Source: Bacilli bacterium (GTDB taxonomy: Bacteria; Bacillota_I; Bacilli_A; RF39; UBA660). From it: DNA of 42,442 nucleotides. This document shows, piece by piece, positions 20,161 through 27,248 of the stretch. The notes under the pieces are model-generated. The model was not told the origin of the DNA. It did not search any database and was given only the letters and a program-made list of their open reading frames with translations. The DNA is taken from NCBI GenBank assembly GCA_017527675.1, contig JAFXPU010000020.1, forward strand, positions 1 through 42,442. Reading direction: 5' to 3'. The position numbers and the translations under genes were made by a program. The stretch's first letter is position 1. Each line of letters opens with the position of its first letter.

Positions 20161-20769
20161 GTGAAAAGAAAAGAAAAAGTTAATGTCGTATTTTTATTAG
20201 ATCGTAGTGGTTCTATGAGTTGTTGTGTTGAGGATACAATTGGTGGTTATAATGAATATTTAGCTAAGCAAAAAGAAAGTGGTAATGAAGTATATGTTTC
20301 AACTATTTTATTTGATAATTTATATGAAGTTATACATGATGCTGTAGATATTAAAAAAGTTAATAACTTAACTAAACAAGAATACTTTGTACGTGGTACT
20401 ACGGCTTTATATGATGCTATAGGTACAACAATTGAAAATTTAGATAAAAAGAAACTTGATAACAAAGTACTATTTATTATTACTACTGATGGCTTAGAAA
20501 ATGCATCTAGAAAATACCATAAGGATCAAATCAAAGAATTAATAGAAGGACACTCTAATTATGAATTTATCTATATTGGTGCTAATATTGATTCTTATGC
20601 TGAGGCAAGTAGTATTGGAATAAAAAGAGAATGTGTAGCTAACTATGAAACGAGTAAAGAAGGGGTTTCAAAACTATTTTCATCTGTTGCTAAAGCAACT
20701 GATTCAATGTGTTTATACTCAGCAGTATGCGATGACTGGAAAGACGATTTAAAAAATTACGATAACTAA
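20161..20769 (+). CDS. von Willebrand factor A (vWA) domain protein
   Basis: This 202-residue protein is a stand-alone vWA fold with a complete metal-ion-dependent adhesion site: DRSGS at 14-18, a threonine in RGTTALYDAI, and the aspartate in TTDGLENAS. There is no signal peptide or membrane segment, so it is cytosolic, like TerY-type vWA proteins and unlike adhesins. GTG at 20161 was chosen because AAAGGTGAT lies five bases upstream; an in-frame GTG at 20152 is within that site. It is divergent from the XRE-like/HipA-like operon. Cytosolic vWA proteins beside kinases occur in TerY-P systems, but the phosphatase of those triads is not present here. Confidence 0.85.
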   Translation: MKRKEKVNVVFLLDRSGSMSCCVEDTIGGYNEYLAKQKESGNEVYVSTILFDNLYEVIHDAVDIKKVNNLTKQEYFVRGTTALYDAIGTTIENLDKKKLDNKVLFIITTDGLENASRKYHKDQIKELIEGHSNYEFIYIGANIDSYAEASSIGIKRECVANYETSKEGVSKLFSSVAKATDSMCLYSAVCDDWKDDLKNYDN

Positions 20770-20794
20770 AAAACAGGTTTAACCTGTTTTTTTA
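20768..20794. terminator. Bidirectional terminator between vWA gene and lipoprotein gene
   Basis: The stem AAACAGGT/ACCTGTTT with a 3-base loop has A's before and T's after on both strands. It serves the converging genes ending at 20769 and 20792. Confidence 0.85.
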
Positions 20795-21175
20795 TTGACA
20801 TGCATACTTAAATTCAGTAAATAATTTAATAAATTCTTCACGACTTAATCCAATAATAGTATTTGGATTATCAACAGCTATATATTTTTCATAATTATTT
20901 ACTTCAATTTCATTACCAATACATTCATATTCAATATTTATATTATTATAAGCAATATACTTTTTTAGGGAATCACAATAAGAAGATGCATTTTCTTCAG
21001 ATTCAAATGTTAAATAAGATTTTAAAGATGATACTTTGTCATTATTCATTTTAACAACGATTTTTTCTTTATAATTTAAACCATCATTATAAAAATTTCT
21101 TTCACATTTTAAATCTTCTTTATCACTACAACCAACTAATAGAATTATTAAAAGTATTAATATATATTTTTTCAT
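20792..21175 (-). CDS. Small lipoprotein of unknown function
   Basis: This 127-residue protein has a short basic N-terminus, a hydrophobic stretch and a lipobox LVGC (Cys16), so it should be lipid-anchored outside the membrane. The mature part has a cysteine pattern (KCER, YCDSL, YECIG, YACQ), suggesting one or two disulfides. It resembles YehR/DUF1307-type lipoproteins only weakly. AGGTGACTT precedes the ATG. Confidence 0.75.
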   Translation of the reverse strand: MKKYILILLIILLVGCSDKEDLKCERNFYNDGLNYKEKIVVKMNNDKVSSLKSYLTFESEENASSYCDSLKKYIAYNNINIEYECIGNEIEVNNYEKYIAVDNPNTIIGLSREEFIKLFTEFKYACQ

Positions 21176-21208
21176 AAGTCACCTACTAATGATATTTTAC
21201 AACTAAAA

Positions 21209-21234
21209 TAAAAAAACTTCAATTGAAGTTTTTT
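21209..21234 (-). terminator. Terminator of mscL
   Basis: The self-complementary AAAACTTCAATTGAAGTTTT is followed on the minus strand by T's just after the mscL stop. Confidence 0.75.
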
Positions 21235-21235
21235 A

Positions 21236-21649
21236 TTATTTATTTTTCTTTAATAAATCTCTGATTTCCATTAATAATTCTTGATCTTTTGTTGGCTTTT
21301 CAGCTTCAGCTTTTTTCTTAGCTTCTTCTTCAGTAATTTTCTTAGCATTAACTTTCTTATTTAATGCATTAATTGTTTTAACAATTAAGAATACACAGAA
21401 AGCAATAATGATAAAATCAACTACATCTTGTAAGAATACACCATAGTTAATAACAGCTCCATGGAATCTAATATTTAAACTATAGAAGCTTTTACCACCA
21501 ATGATAACACCAATAAATGGCATTAAAATATTATCAACTAAAGATGATACTATTTTACCAAATGCAGAACCAATAATAACACCAACAGCTAAATCCATTA
21601 CATTTCCTTTAGAAATGAATTCTTTAAATTCTCTTGCAAATTTCTTCAT
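21236..21649 (-). CDS. mscL: Large-conductance mechanosensitive channel
   Basis: This 137-residue protein opens a wide pore to release solutes on hypo-osmotic shock. TM1 with the pore constriction (GNVMDLAVGVIIGSAFGKIV) and TM2 (about 68-90) are clear. The C-terminal helix is extended and Lys/Glu-rich. The length matches the family (about 136). An AGAGGTG site and a strong promoter precede it. Confidence 0.95.
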   Translation of the reverse strand: MKKFAREFKEFISKGNVMDLAVGVIIGSAFGKIVSSLVDNILMPFIGVIIGGKSFYSLNIRFHGAVINYGVFLQDVVDFIIIAFCVFLIVKTINALNKKVNAKKITEEEAKKKAEAEKPTKDQELLMEIRDLLKKNK

Positions 21650-21671
21650 AAGACACCTCTTTCTTGACTAA

Positions 21672-21700
21672 ATTATAACACGTCTTATAGCAATTTGAAA
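21672..21700 (-). promoter_or_regulatory. Promoter of mscL
   Basis: TTTCAA (21700-21695), a 17-base spacer and an extended -10 TGTTATAAT (21680-21672) begin right after the htpG stop codon. Confidence 0.8.
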
Positions 21701-21701
21701 G

Positions 21702-23528
21702 TTATTTTGCTAAAAAATCACAGATTAAATTAGTTATTTCTGTTGGATTATCAATTTCCAATCCTTCAACTAAACGGGCTTCAGCATATAAAATTTTAGT
21801 CATATCTTCAAATTCTTTTTTATCTTTTTTATATAACTTTTCTAGTTTCTTAGCAATTGGATGATCAACATTTATTTCCATAACTACTTCAGCTTTAACA
21901 CTAGGTGAATTAGGAATAGCATTTAATGTCTTTTCCATTTGAGCAGATAATTCCCCTTTTGTTGTTAAACAAACTGGATGATTTTTTAAGCGATTGGTAT
22001 ATTTAACAGAAGAAACACCTGCTAAAATTTCATTCATTTTAGCAAACATATCTTTATTCTTTTCATTTTCTTTTTCTAAAACTTCTTTTTCTTCTTTAGT
22101 ATCTAAATCTAAATCATCATCACAAACATTAACAAATGTTTTATCATCATAATTCATCATGATTTTTAAAACAAATTCATCAACATTATCAGTTAAATAT
22201 AATATTTCATATCCTTTATCTTTAACGGCTTCAACCTGTGGTAACATATCAATCTTATCAATAGTTTCACCACAAGCATAATAAATTTTATCTTGATTAT
22301 CTTTTAAATTATCTATATATTCTTTAAATGTTACATATTTCTTTTCTTTAGATGATTTAAATAATAATAAATCTTTTAAAACATCTTTTTTCATACCATA
22401 ACTAGTATAAATACCATACTTTAATTGCATACCAAAATTATCATAGAATTTTTCATAAGTTTCTCTTTCATTTTGAAGCATACTTTCTAGTTCTTTTTTA
22501 ATTTTAGATTCAATGTTTTTAGCTATCAATTCTATTTGATAATTTTCTTGTAAAGTCTCACGAGAAATGTTTAAAGAAATATCTTCAGAATCAACAAGTC
22601 CTTTTACAAAACTAAAATAATCCGGAATAATATCAGCACATTTTTCCATAATCATAACGCCTTTAGAATACAAAAATAGACCTTTTTCATATTCTTTAGA
22701 ATAATAATTAAATGGAGCATGAGAAGGAATAAATAGTAAAGCTGTATAACTACATTTACCCTCTACTTCACTTCTAATTACTTTCAAAGGAGCTTCATAA
22801 TCGTAAAATTTATCAGTATAAAAATCATTATATTCTGAATCTTTAACACTACTTTTACTTTTCTTCCAAATAGGAATCATACTATTTAAAGTTTTAACTT
22901 CATCATCCATTTTCATTTTAATTGGATAGTGAACATAATCAGAATATTTTTTAACTAAATTACTTATCTTAGTTTCATCTAATAAATCAGTATAAGTATC
23001 ATTATCATCATCTTTTAAGTATAAAGTAATTTCTGTACCTATACCATCCTTTTTAGTTTCTTTAATGGTATAACCATCAGCTCCATCTGATTCCCAGATA
23101 TAAGCCATGTTATCTAAACTCATACTTTTAACAGTAACTTTTTTAGCAACCATAAAAGCTGAATAAAAACCAACACCAAATTGACCAATTATATCAATAT
23201 TCTTTTTTAAATCATTACTTTCTTTAAATAATTCTGAACCACTTTTAGCAATAGTACCTAAGTTGTCCTCAAGTTCTTCTTTATTCATACCAATACCATT
23301 ATCTTTAATAGTAATTGTTTTATTATCTTTATCAAGATAAATATTTATTTCTAAATCTTTTTTATTTATTTTAATGTCTTTATCAGTTAAAGATAAATAA
23401 TATAATTTATCTAAAGCATCTGAAGCATTAGAAATAAGTTCTCTTAAAAAAATCTCTTTATTGGTATAAATAGAATTTATCATCATATCTAATAATTTTT
23501 TTGATTCTGCCTTGAATTGTTTCTTCAT
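21702..23528 (-). CDS. htpG: HSP90-family chaperone HtpG
   Basis: This 608-residue chaperone has the GHKL ATPase motifs in order: ELISNASDALDK (Glu/Asn), IKDNGIGM, GQFGVGFYSAFMVA and GTEITLYL. The middle and C-terminal dimerisation domains follow. Met 23528 was taken as the start: the preceding AAAGGTGAT is the ribosome site and would otherwise be read as codons 2-4 of a five-codon extension. It is under a CIRCE operator, implying HrcA control. Confidence 0.96.
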   Translation of the reverse strand: MKKQFKAESKKLLDMMINSIYTNKEIFLRELISNASDALDKLYYLSLTDKDIKINKKDLEINIYLDKDNKTITIKDNGIGMNKEELEDNLGTIAKSGSELFKESNDLKKNIDIIGQFGVGFYSAFMVAKKVTVKSMSLDNMAYIWESDGADGYTIKETKKDGIGTEITLYLKDDDNDTYTDLLDETKISNLVKKYSDYVHYPIKMKMDDEVKTLNSMIPIWKKSKSSVKDSEYNDFYTDKFYDYEAPLKVIRSEVEGKCSYTALLFIPSHAPFNYYSKEYEKGLFLYSKGVMIMEKCADIIPDYFSFVKGLVDSEDISLNISRETLQENYQIELIAKNIESKIKKELESMLQNERETYEKFYDNFGMQLKYGIYTSYGMKKDVLKDLLLFKSSKEKKYVTFKEYIDNLKDNQDKIYYACGETIDKIDMLPQVEAVKDKGYEILYLTDNVDEFVLKIMMNYDDKTFVNVCDDDLDLDTKEEKEVLEKENEKNKDMFAKMNEILAGVSSVKYTNRLKNHPVCLTTKGELSAQMEKTLNAIPNSPSVKAEVVMEINVDHPIAKKLEKLYKKDKKEFEDMTKILYAEARLVEGLEIDNPTEITNLICDFLAK

Positions 23529-23547
23529 TTTATCACCTTTCATTCAT

Positions 23548-23576
23548 AAAAAAATTGTTAGATCTTCTAACAATTT
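23548..23576 (-). promoter_or_regulatory. Terminator-like hairpin at the 5' end of the htpG transcript
   Basis: The 11-bp stem AAATTGTTAGA/TCTAACAATTT with a 3-base loop is followed on the minus strand by seven T's. It lies between the htpG -10 box and its ribosome site. It can terminate read-through from the two upstream membrane-protein genes and would also form in the first 30 bases of the htpG mRNA. Confidence 0.75.
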
Positions 23577-23577
23577 A

Positions 23578-23606
23578 ATTATATCACGATAATTAGCAGT
23601 TGTCAA
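23578..23606 (-). promoter_or_regulatory. Full-consensus sigma-A promoter of htpG
   Basis: TTGACA (23606-23601), a 17-base spacer and TATAAT (23583-23578) with an upstream TGA form the strongest promoter in the window. The -35 lies inside the CIRCE spacer. Confidence 0.9.
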
Positions 23607-23619
23607 CAAAGAGTGCTAA
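23593..23619. promoter_or_regulatory. CIRCE operator (HrcA binding site)
   Basis: TTAGCAGTT-N9-GAGTGCTAA matches the CIRCE consensus TTAGCACTC-N9-GAGTGCTAA at 16 of 18 arm positions; both mismatches are in the left arm. It overlaps the htpG -35 box. CIRCE classically controls groESL and dnaK, and its use on htpG is less common. Confidence 0.88.
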
Positions 23620-23622
23620 TTA

Positions 23623-24114
23623 TTATTTTTCCACTAAACCACTATAACTATATACTTTATAAAGTTTATCAAATTTCTTAACTTCTTTAACTAATTTTTC
23701 ATATGTTAAATCCTTATTATAATTTTCTCCTGATGGAATATACATAACATCATCAAGTTTTAAATCATCTGTTTTAACATTATTATTTGTAAGAATTTCA
23801 ATTTGTTCATCGCCTGTTATAAATACTACAGGATTGTTAATACTACTTTGTAAATTATTAACAAGATCATATTTTACATTCAAATCTGTTTTTTCTTTAA
23901 ATGTTACAACATAACCAGGTTCAAAATATCTATTACATAAAGCTTGATCACGTTTTTCCTTACTTTCACCACAAGCAATTGTTAGTTTTTTATCTTCTTT
24001 CTTATTATTATTATTTTTATTTAATAAAGCAGTTATTAATAAAATAGCTACAACAGCAATTAAAATAAGTAAAATTGCTATGATAATTGACACTTTTTTA
24101 TTTTTTCTTTTCAT
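23623..24114 (-). CDS. Single-pass membrane protein, paralog of the upstream gene
   Basis: This 163-residue protein has one N-terminal membrane segment (about 9-31), a Lys/Asn-rich stretch and an external domain of about 120 residues. It shares a core with the preceding gene: ACGESKEK...LCNRYFEPGYVVTFK against VCGDDND...MCSRYHENGYIITFK, including two cysteines that could pair. No known family was recognised. Its start lies 17 bases inside the upstream paralog, with GAGAGG as ribosome site. Confidence 0.75.
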   Translation of the reverse strand: MKRKNKKVSIIIAILLILIAVVAILLITALLNKNNNNKKEDKKLTIACGESKEKRDQALCNRYFEPGYVVTFKEKTDLNVKYDLVNNLQSSINNPVVFITGDEQIEILTNNNVKTDDLKLDDVMYIPSGENYNKDLTYEKLVKEVKKFDKLYKVYSYSGLVEK

Positions 24115-24622
24115 TTTCTTTTTCCTCTCTTACTACAAATGCTATAATTTTATCTAATGATTTATTTTCCTTAACTACTTTTTCTAAATTCTTAGAATCA
24201 ATTCCATGATCTGGTACAAATAAGAAAGCATCAATACCAAAATCTTTTTCATCTTGTAATCCATATACATTTCTTAAAATAGCATTTATTTCTATTTTAC
24301 TAATATACATTACTGGCATACCTGATGATTTAGACATAAGTTCATTAATAATATTGTGTGCTTCATTTTCGTCTATTTCATTTTTAAATGTAATAATATA
24401 TCCATTTTCATGATAACGAGAACACATAAAACGTGATATATCATTATCATCACCACATACTATTTTAGTTTTATTTGTTAAACTATTCTTTTCTTCAACT
24501 GTACATGTTTTATCACTCTTCTTATTTTTACTTATTGATATCATAAGTAAAATAGCTAAAACCATTACCATAACACTTAAGACTAATATTAAAATTCTTT
24601 CTTTATTTAATTTTCTTTGCAT
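24098..24622 (-). CDS. Single-pass membrane protein, first of a tandem paralogous pair
   Basis: This 174-residue protein has a membrane segment at about 10-31 and a small external domain with the CG...CxRYxxxGYxxTFK core shared with its downstream paralog. The C-terminal tail is Glu/Lys-rich. Function is unknown. GAGGTGAT precedes the ATG, and a TGATATAAT promoter lies about 55 bases upstream. Confidence 0.75.
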   Translation of the reverse strand: MQRKLNKERILILVLSVMVMVLAILLMISISKNKKSDKTCTVEEKNSLTNKTKIVCGDDNDISRFMCSRYHENGYIITFKNEIDENEAHNIINELMSKSSGMPVMYISKIEINAILRNVYGLQDEKDFGIDAFLFVPDHGIDSKNLEKVVKENKSLDKIIAFVVREEKENEKKK

Positions 24623-24678
24623 ACTATCACCTCAATTATTTATAATATTAATCAATTTATTATTTTCATACCATAATC

Positions 24679-24687
24679 ATTATATCA
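24679..24687 (-). promoter_or_regulatory. Extended -10 promoter of the paralogous membrane-protein pair
   Basis: TGATATAAT lies 57 bases before the ATG at 24622 and just past the upstream terminator. Confidence 0.6.
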
Positions 24688-24692
24688 TTTTC

Positions 24693-24724
24693 AAAAAAAA
24701 ATAAAAAGTGCTTTTAGCACTTTT
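24693..24724 (-). terminator. Terminator of the XRE/DUF4097 operon
   Basis: A perfect 9-bp stem AAAAGTGCT/AGCACTTTT with a 3-base loop is followed on the minus strand by a T-rich run. Confidence 0.85.
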
Positions 24725-25499
24725 AGTAATTAACTTTTATATCACCCATATCAGTATGAATATTTAAAACATATTTTGCTTTGCGGTTATTTTTCTTTAT
24801 TTTAACATCACCCATATTTGTTTTACCATCAATATAAATATTATGAGCATTTTTAATTTTAATATCACCCATATTGTCTTTAATAGTTGAATCTTTAGTT
24901 AAAGTTAAATTTTTAATTTCAATATCACCCATATTATTTTTTATATTAATATAGTTATAAATATTATCAGCTTCAACATCACCCATTTTTAATTTACCAG
25001 TTAAACTAGCAACGCCTTTTAATTCAACATCACCTAAATTATTTTGTACATTTAAAGTAAGCTTTTTAAAATCGGCTGCTTTTAAATCACCTAAATCTTG
25101 TTTAACTGTTATTTTTTTATCATAATCTTTAGGTAAATATACTGTAATACGTGATGCTTTTTGATTAAAGCATAAGAAATTACATTTAGGTCCTTTAACA
25201 TTGATAGTTAATTCATTATTTTCATTATTTTTAACATCAACATATTTTTCTTTACTTGCAATTTCTACTTTAATTTTATCATCGCTAGAATTTTTAAAAT
25301 AAACATCTCCAATATTTACATCAATATCAATTTTGTTTAAATCATCATAAGTTTCAGTAAAAACTATTTTTTTATATTCACGTTTAAAACCAAAATTTAA
25401 TTTTATATTACTAAACATTCCAAATAATAGTGTTCCAAGTAATAGTAATAATACTACTATTAAACCAACTATCGAAAAAATAATACTTTTTTTACTCAT
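24723..25499 (-). CDS. DUF4097-like beta-strand-repeat membrane protein
   Basis: This 258-residue protein has an N-terminal membrane segment (about 7-31). It is then almost entirely short repeats around 'N-x-GD-[VI]-x-[IVL]-K' (MGDVEAD, MGDIEIKN, MGDIKIKN, MGDVKIKK, MGDIKVNY), typical of DUF4097-type right-handed beta-helix proteins. The repeat part is predicted to lie outside. It overlaps the XRE regulator gene by eight bases, and such pairs are common in Bacillota envelope-stress loci. Its own activity is not known. Confidence 0.8.
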   Translation of the reverse strand: MSKKSIIFSIVGLIVVLLLLLGTLLFGMFSNIKLNFGFKREYKKIVFTETYDDLNKIDIDVNIGDVYFKNSSDDKIKVEIASKEKYVDVKNNENNELTINVKGPKCNFLCFNQKASRITVYLPKDYDKKITVKQDLGDLKAADFKKLTLNVQNNLGDVELKGVASLTGKLKMGDVEADNIYNYINIKNNMGDIEIKNLTLTKDSTIKDNMGDIKIKNAHNIYIDGKTNMGDVKIKKNNRKAKYVLNIHTDMGDIKVNY

Positions 25500-26142
25500 C
25501 TTTTTTATCCACCTCTTTTAATAACATACATAATTTAACAATACGCATAGCAATAGCATACATTGGCCATATAACCCATGTAATATACCAAGCACCTGTT
25601 AAAAAAGAAATAAATAAGTAAATAAACAATACAATAATAGCTACAATACCAGATATTGCATTAAATATTGATTTATTTAAATCATCCTTTATATCATTAG
25701 ATTCTTCTTTTTTCTTTTTTTCTTTAGATGTACCTGCATAATTATAAACTAAAATACATACTCCTAAAGCAACAATAAGTAAAAAAACTGGAACCGAGAT
25801 ACCATCAGGTAAATTTAATGAGTCTTCTGCCATAACCATCCATGAAATAGCTAAGAAGAATAAGAATATACTAATTACAAGTCCTAATCTTTTATTTCTA
25901 TTATCTTTTGGTTCTACATTAACCACTTCATTTACTTTTTCTGTAGTTTTACCAGTTAATAACTCATCAGATGTAATACCATATAATTTACATAATGGCA
26001 TAATTTTATCAAAGTCAGGAGTACTTTGGTCTGTTTCCCATTTAGATATAGTTTGTCTTGTAACATCCAATTTATAAGCTAATTCTTCTTGGGATAAATG
26101 TTTAGATTTACGAAGTTCTAATAATCTTTCACCTAAACTCAT
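25492..26142 (-). CDS. Membrane-bound XRE-family transcriptional regulator
   Basis: This 216-residue protein has an N-terminal Cro/CI helix-turn-helix (LSQEELAYKLDVTRQTISKWE, about 15-37) followed by a charged linker. Membrane segments follow at about 87-104, 114-131, 157-178 and possibly 183-198. The DNA-binding domain is cytosolic and tethered to the membrane. It probably controls its own operon, whose promoter carries an inverted repeat. Confidence 0.88.
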   Translation of the reverse strand: MSLGERLLELRKSKHLSQEELAYKLDVTRQTISKWETDQSTPDFDKIMPLCKLYGITSDELLTGKTTEKVNEVVNVEPKDNRNKRLGLVISIFLFFLAISWMVMAEDSLNLPDGISVPVFLLIVALGVCILVYNYAGTSKEKKKKEESNDIKDDLNKSIFNAISGIVAIIVLFIYLFISFLTGAWYITWVIWPMYAIAMRIVKLCMLLKEVDKKDE

Positions 26143-26188
26143 ATTTCTTTCACCTCACACACAAATTATATTATTTTCTCCTATTAAC

Positions 26189-26219
26189 ATTCTACCAAAT
26201 TTAGTTGGAAATTTGTCAA
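26189..26219 (-). promoter_or_regulatory. Promoter of the XRE/DUF4097 operon
   Basis: TTGACA (26219-26214) and TAGAAT (26194-26189) with a TGG extension are separated by 19 bases. The long spacer makes it a candidate for a regulated promoter. Confidence 0.6.
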
Positions 26220-26223
26220 CTAA
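26201..26223. promoter_or_regulatory. Candidate operator: inverted repeat over the -35 box
   Basis: TTAGTTG-N9-CAACTAA is a perfect 7-bp inverted repeat covering the -35 hexamer of the XRE gene. It is a likely autoregulatory binding site (inference). Confidence 0.5.
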
Positions 26224-26238
26224 GATTAACATTTTATC

Positions 26239-26267
26239 AAAAAAAGTGTTATTTTTAACACTTTTTT
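26239..26267 (-). terminator. Terminator of the YhcG-like nuclease gene
   Basis: An 11-bp stem AAAAAGTGTTA/TAACACTTTTT with a 4-base loop lies just past the stop at 26274. Confidence 0.85.
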
Positions 26268-26273
26268 ATTATT

Positions 26274-27161
26274 TTAACAAATTAATCGATATTCACGACA
26301 CATTATTCTTGGATCAGATGAATATTCTAAAATAAACTTGTTATCTTTTCTAACCAAGATTATACCTATTGTCTTATTCTGATTTATTTTTCTTAAATTC
26401 TTATCTATATAATTCATATATACTTCTATTTGACCAATATGTTCTTTTTTTAATTCAGTTATTTTTAATTCTACAACTACATAACAATTGTATTCTATAT
26501 TAAACAACAATAAATCAATGTAGTTATAGTTATCCCCTATTTTTATTCTATATTCATTTTCTATAAATGTGAATCCTGTTCCAAGACTATGCAAGAAAGA
26601 TGATATATCTTCAAGTATCAGTTGTTGTAAAACTTTTTCAGTTATTTTTTCTTTTAAATTATTATTTTTAATTACAACTGGATTAGGTATTATTTCTTTT
26701 ATGCTAGTTTCTTCATTATTAATTATTCTAGATATTGTCTCTTCATTTAATCTTTCATATTCTTGTAGTTTTATTTTTTCTCTTAATTGTCTAACTGATA
26801 AATTTTGTTGTTCTGTTATTTTTATATAATATCTAATTTCATTAATATCTGCTATAGGCAAAAGTTCAACATAATGACCATATGACAATTGTTGCGACAG
26901 TGTCGCAAGTTTTAAAGAAAGTACATAAAACTTGCGTATTCTTGTAAGAGAAGTAAAAGTATACCCTTTTCCAAGTTCGCTAGTTAATCTCTTTGAATAC
27001 TCCTTGATAATTCCTTCTCCATAATGTTTACCTGCTTCAAATAATAATTTACCAACATTATAATAAGTAGTTAGGTCACTTTTATTAATTGAATAATTCT
27101 TAACTCTTTTAGTTATTTCATTATCAATTAATTTGTTTTTAATTTCTACATAATAATTCAT
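26274..27161 (-). CDS. YhcG/DUF1016-family PD-(D/E)xK nuclease-like protein
   Basis: This 295-residue protein has the DUF1016 N-terminal helical domain (about 1-150, with YYNVGKLL and SLTRIRKFY). A C-terminal PDDEXK fold follows: Asp216 in YIDLLLFN, Glu231-x-Lys233 in VVVELKI, and a downstream glutamine in GQIEVYMNY. The catalytic set looks intact, so nuclease activity is plausible though family function is uncertain; homologs often sit in defence or mobile regions. It is monocistronic with a strong AGGAGG site. It is usually about 330-350 residues, so this is a compact form. Confidence 0.85.
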   Translation of the reverse strand: MNYYVEIKNKLIDNEITKRVKNYSINKSDLTTYYNVGKLLFEAGKHYGEGIIKEYSKRLTSELGKGYTFTSLTRIRKFYVLSLKLATLSQQLSYGHYVELLPIADINEIRYYIKITEQQNLSVRQLREKIKLQEYERLNEETISRIINNEETSIKEIIPNPVVIKNNNLKEKITEKVLQQLILEDISSFLHSLGTGFTFIENEYRIKIGDNYNYIDLLLFNIEYNCYVVVELKITELKKEHIGQIEVYMNYIDKNLRKINQNKTIGIILVRKDNKFILEYSSDPRIMCREYRLIC

Positions 27162-27216
27162 AAGTACCTCCTACTTGTATTATTATTGTTTTTTTACTAA
27201 TTTCCTTTTTTTAGTC

Positions 27217-27248
27217 AAAAAAAAGAAGATTAATTAATCTTCTTTTTT
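27217..27248 (-). terminator. Terminator of the acyl-CoA ligase gene
   Basis: The palindrome AAGAAGATT/AATCTTCTT with a 4-base loop has long A and T flanks and covers the ligase stop codon. Confidence 0.85.
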
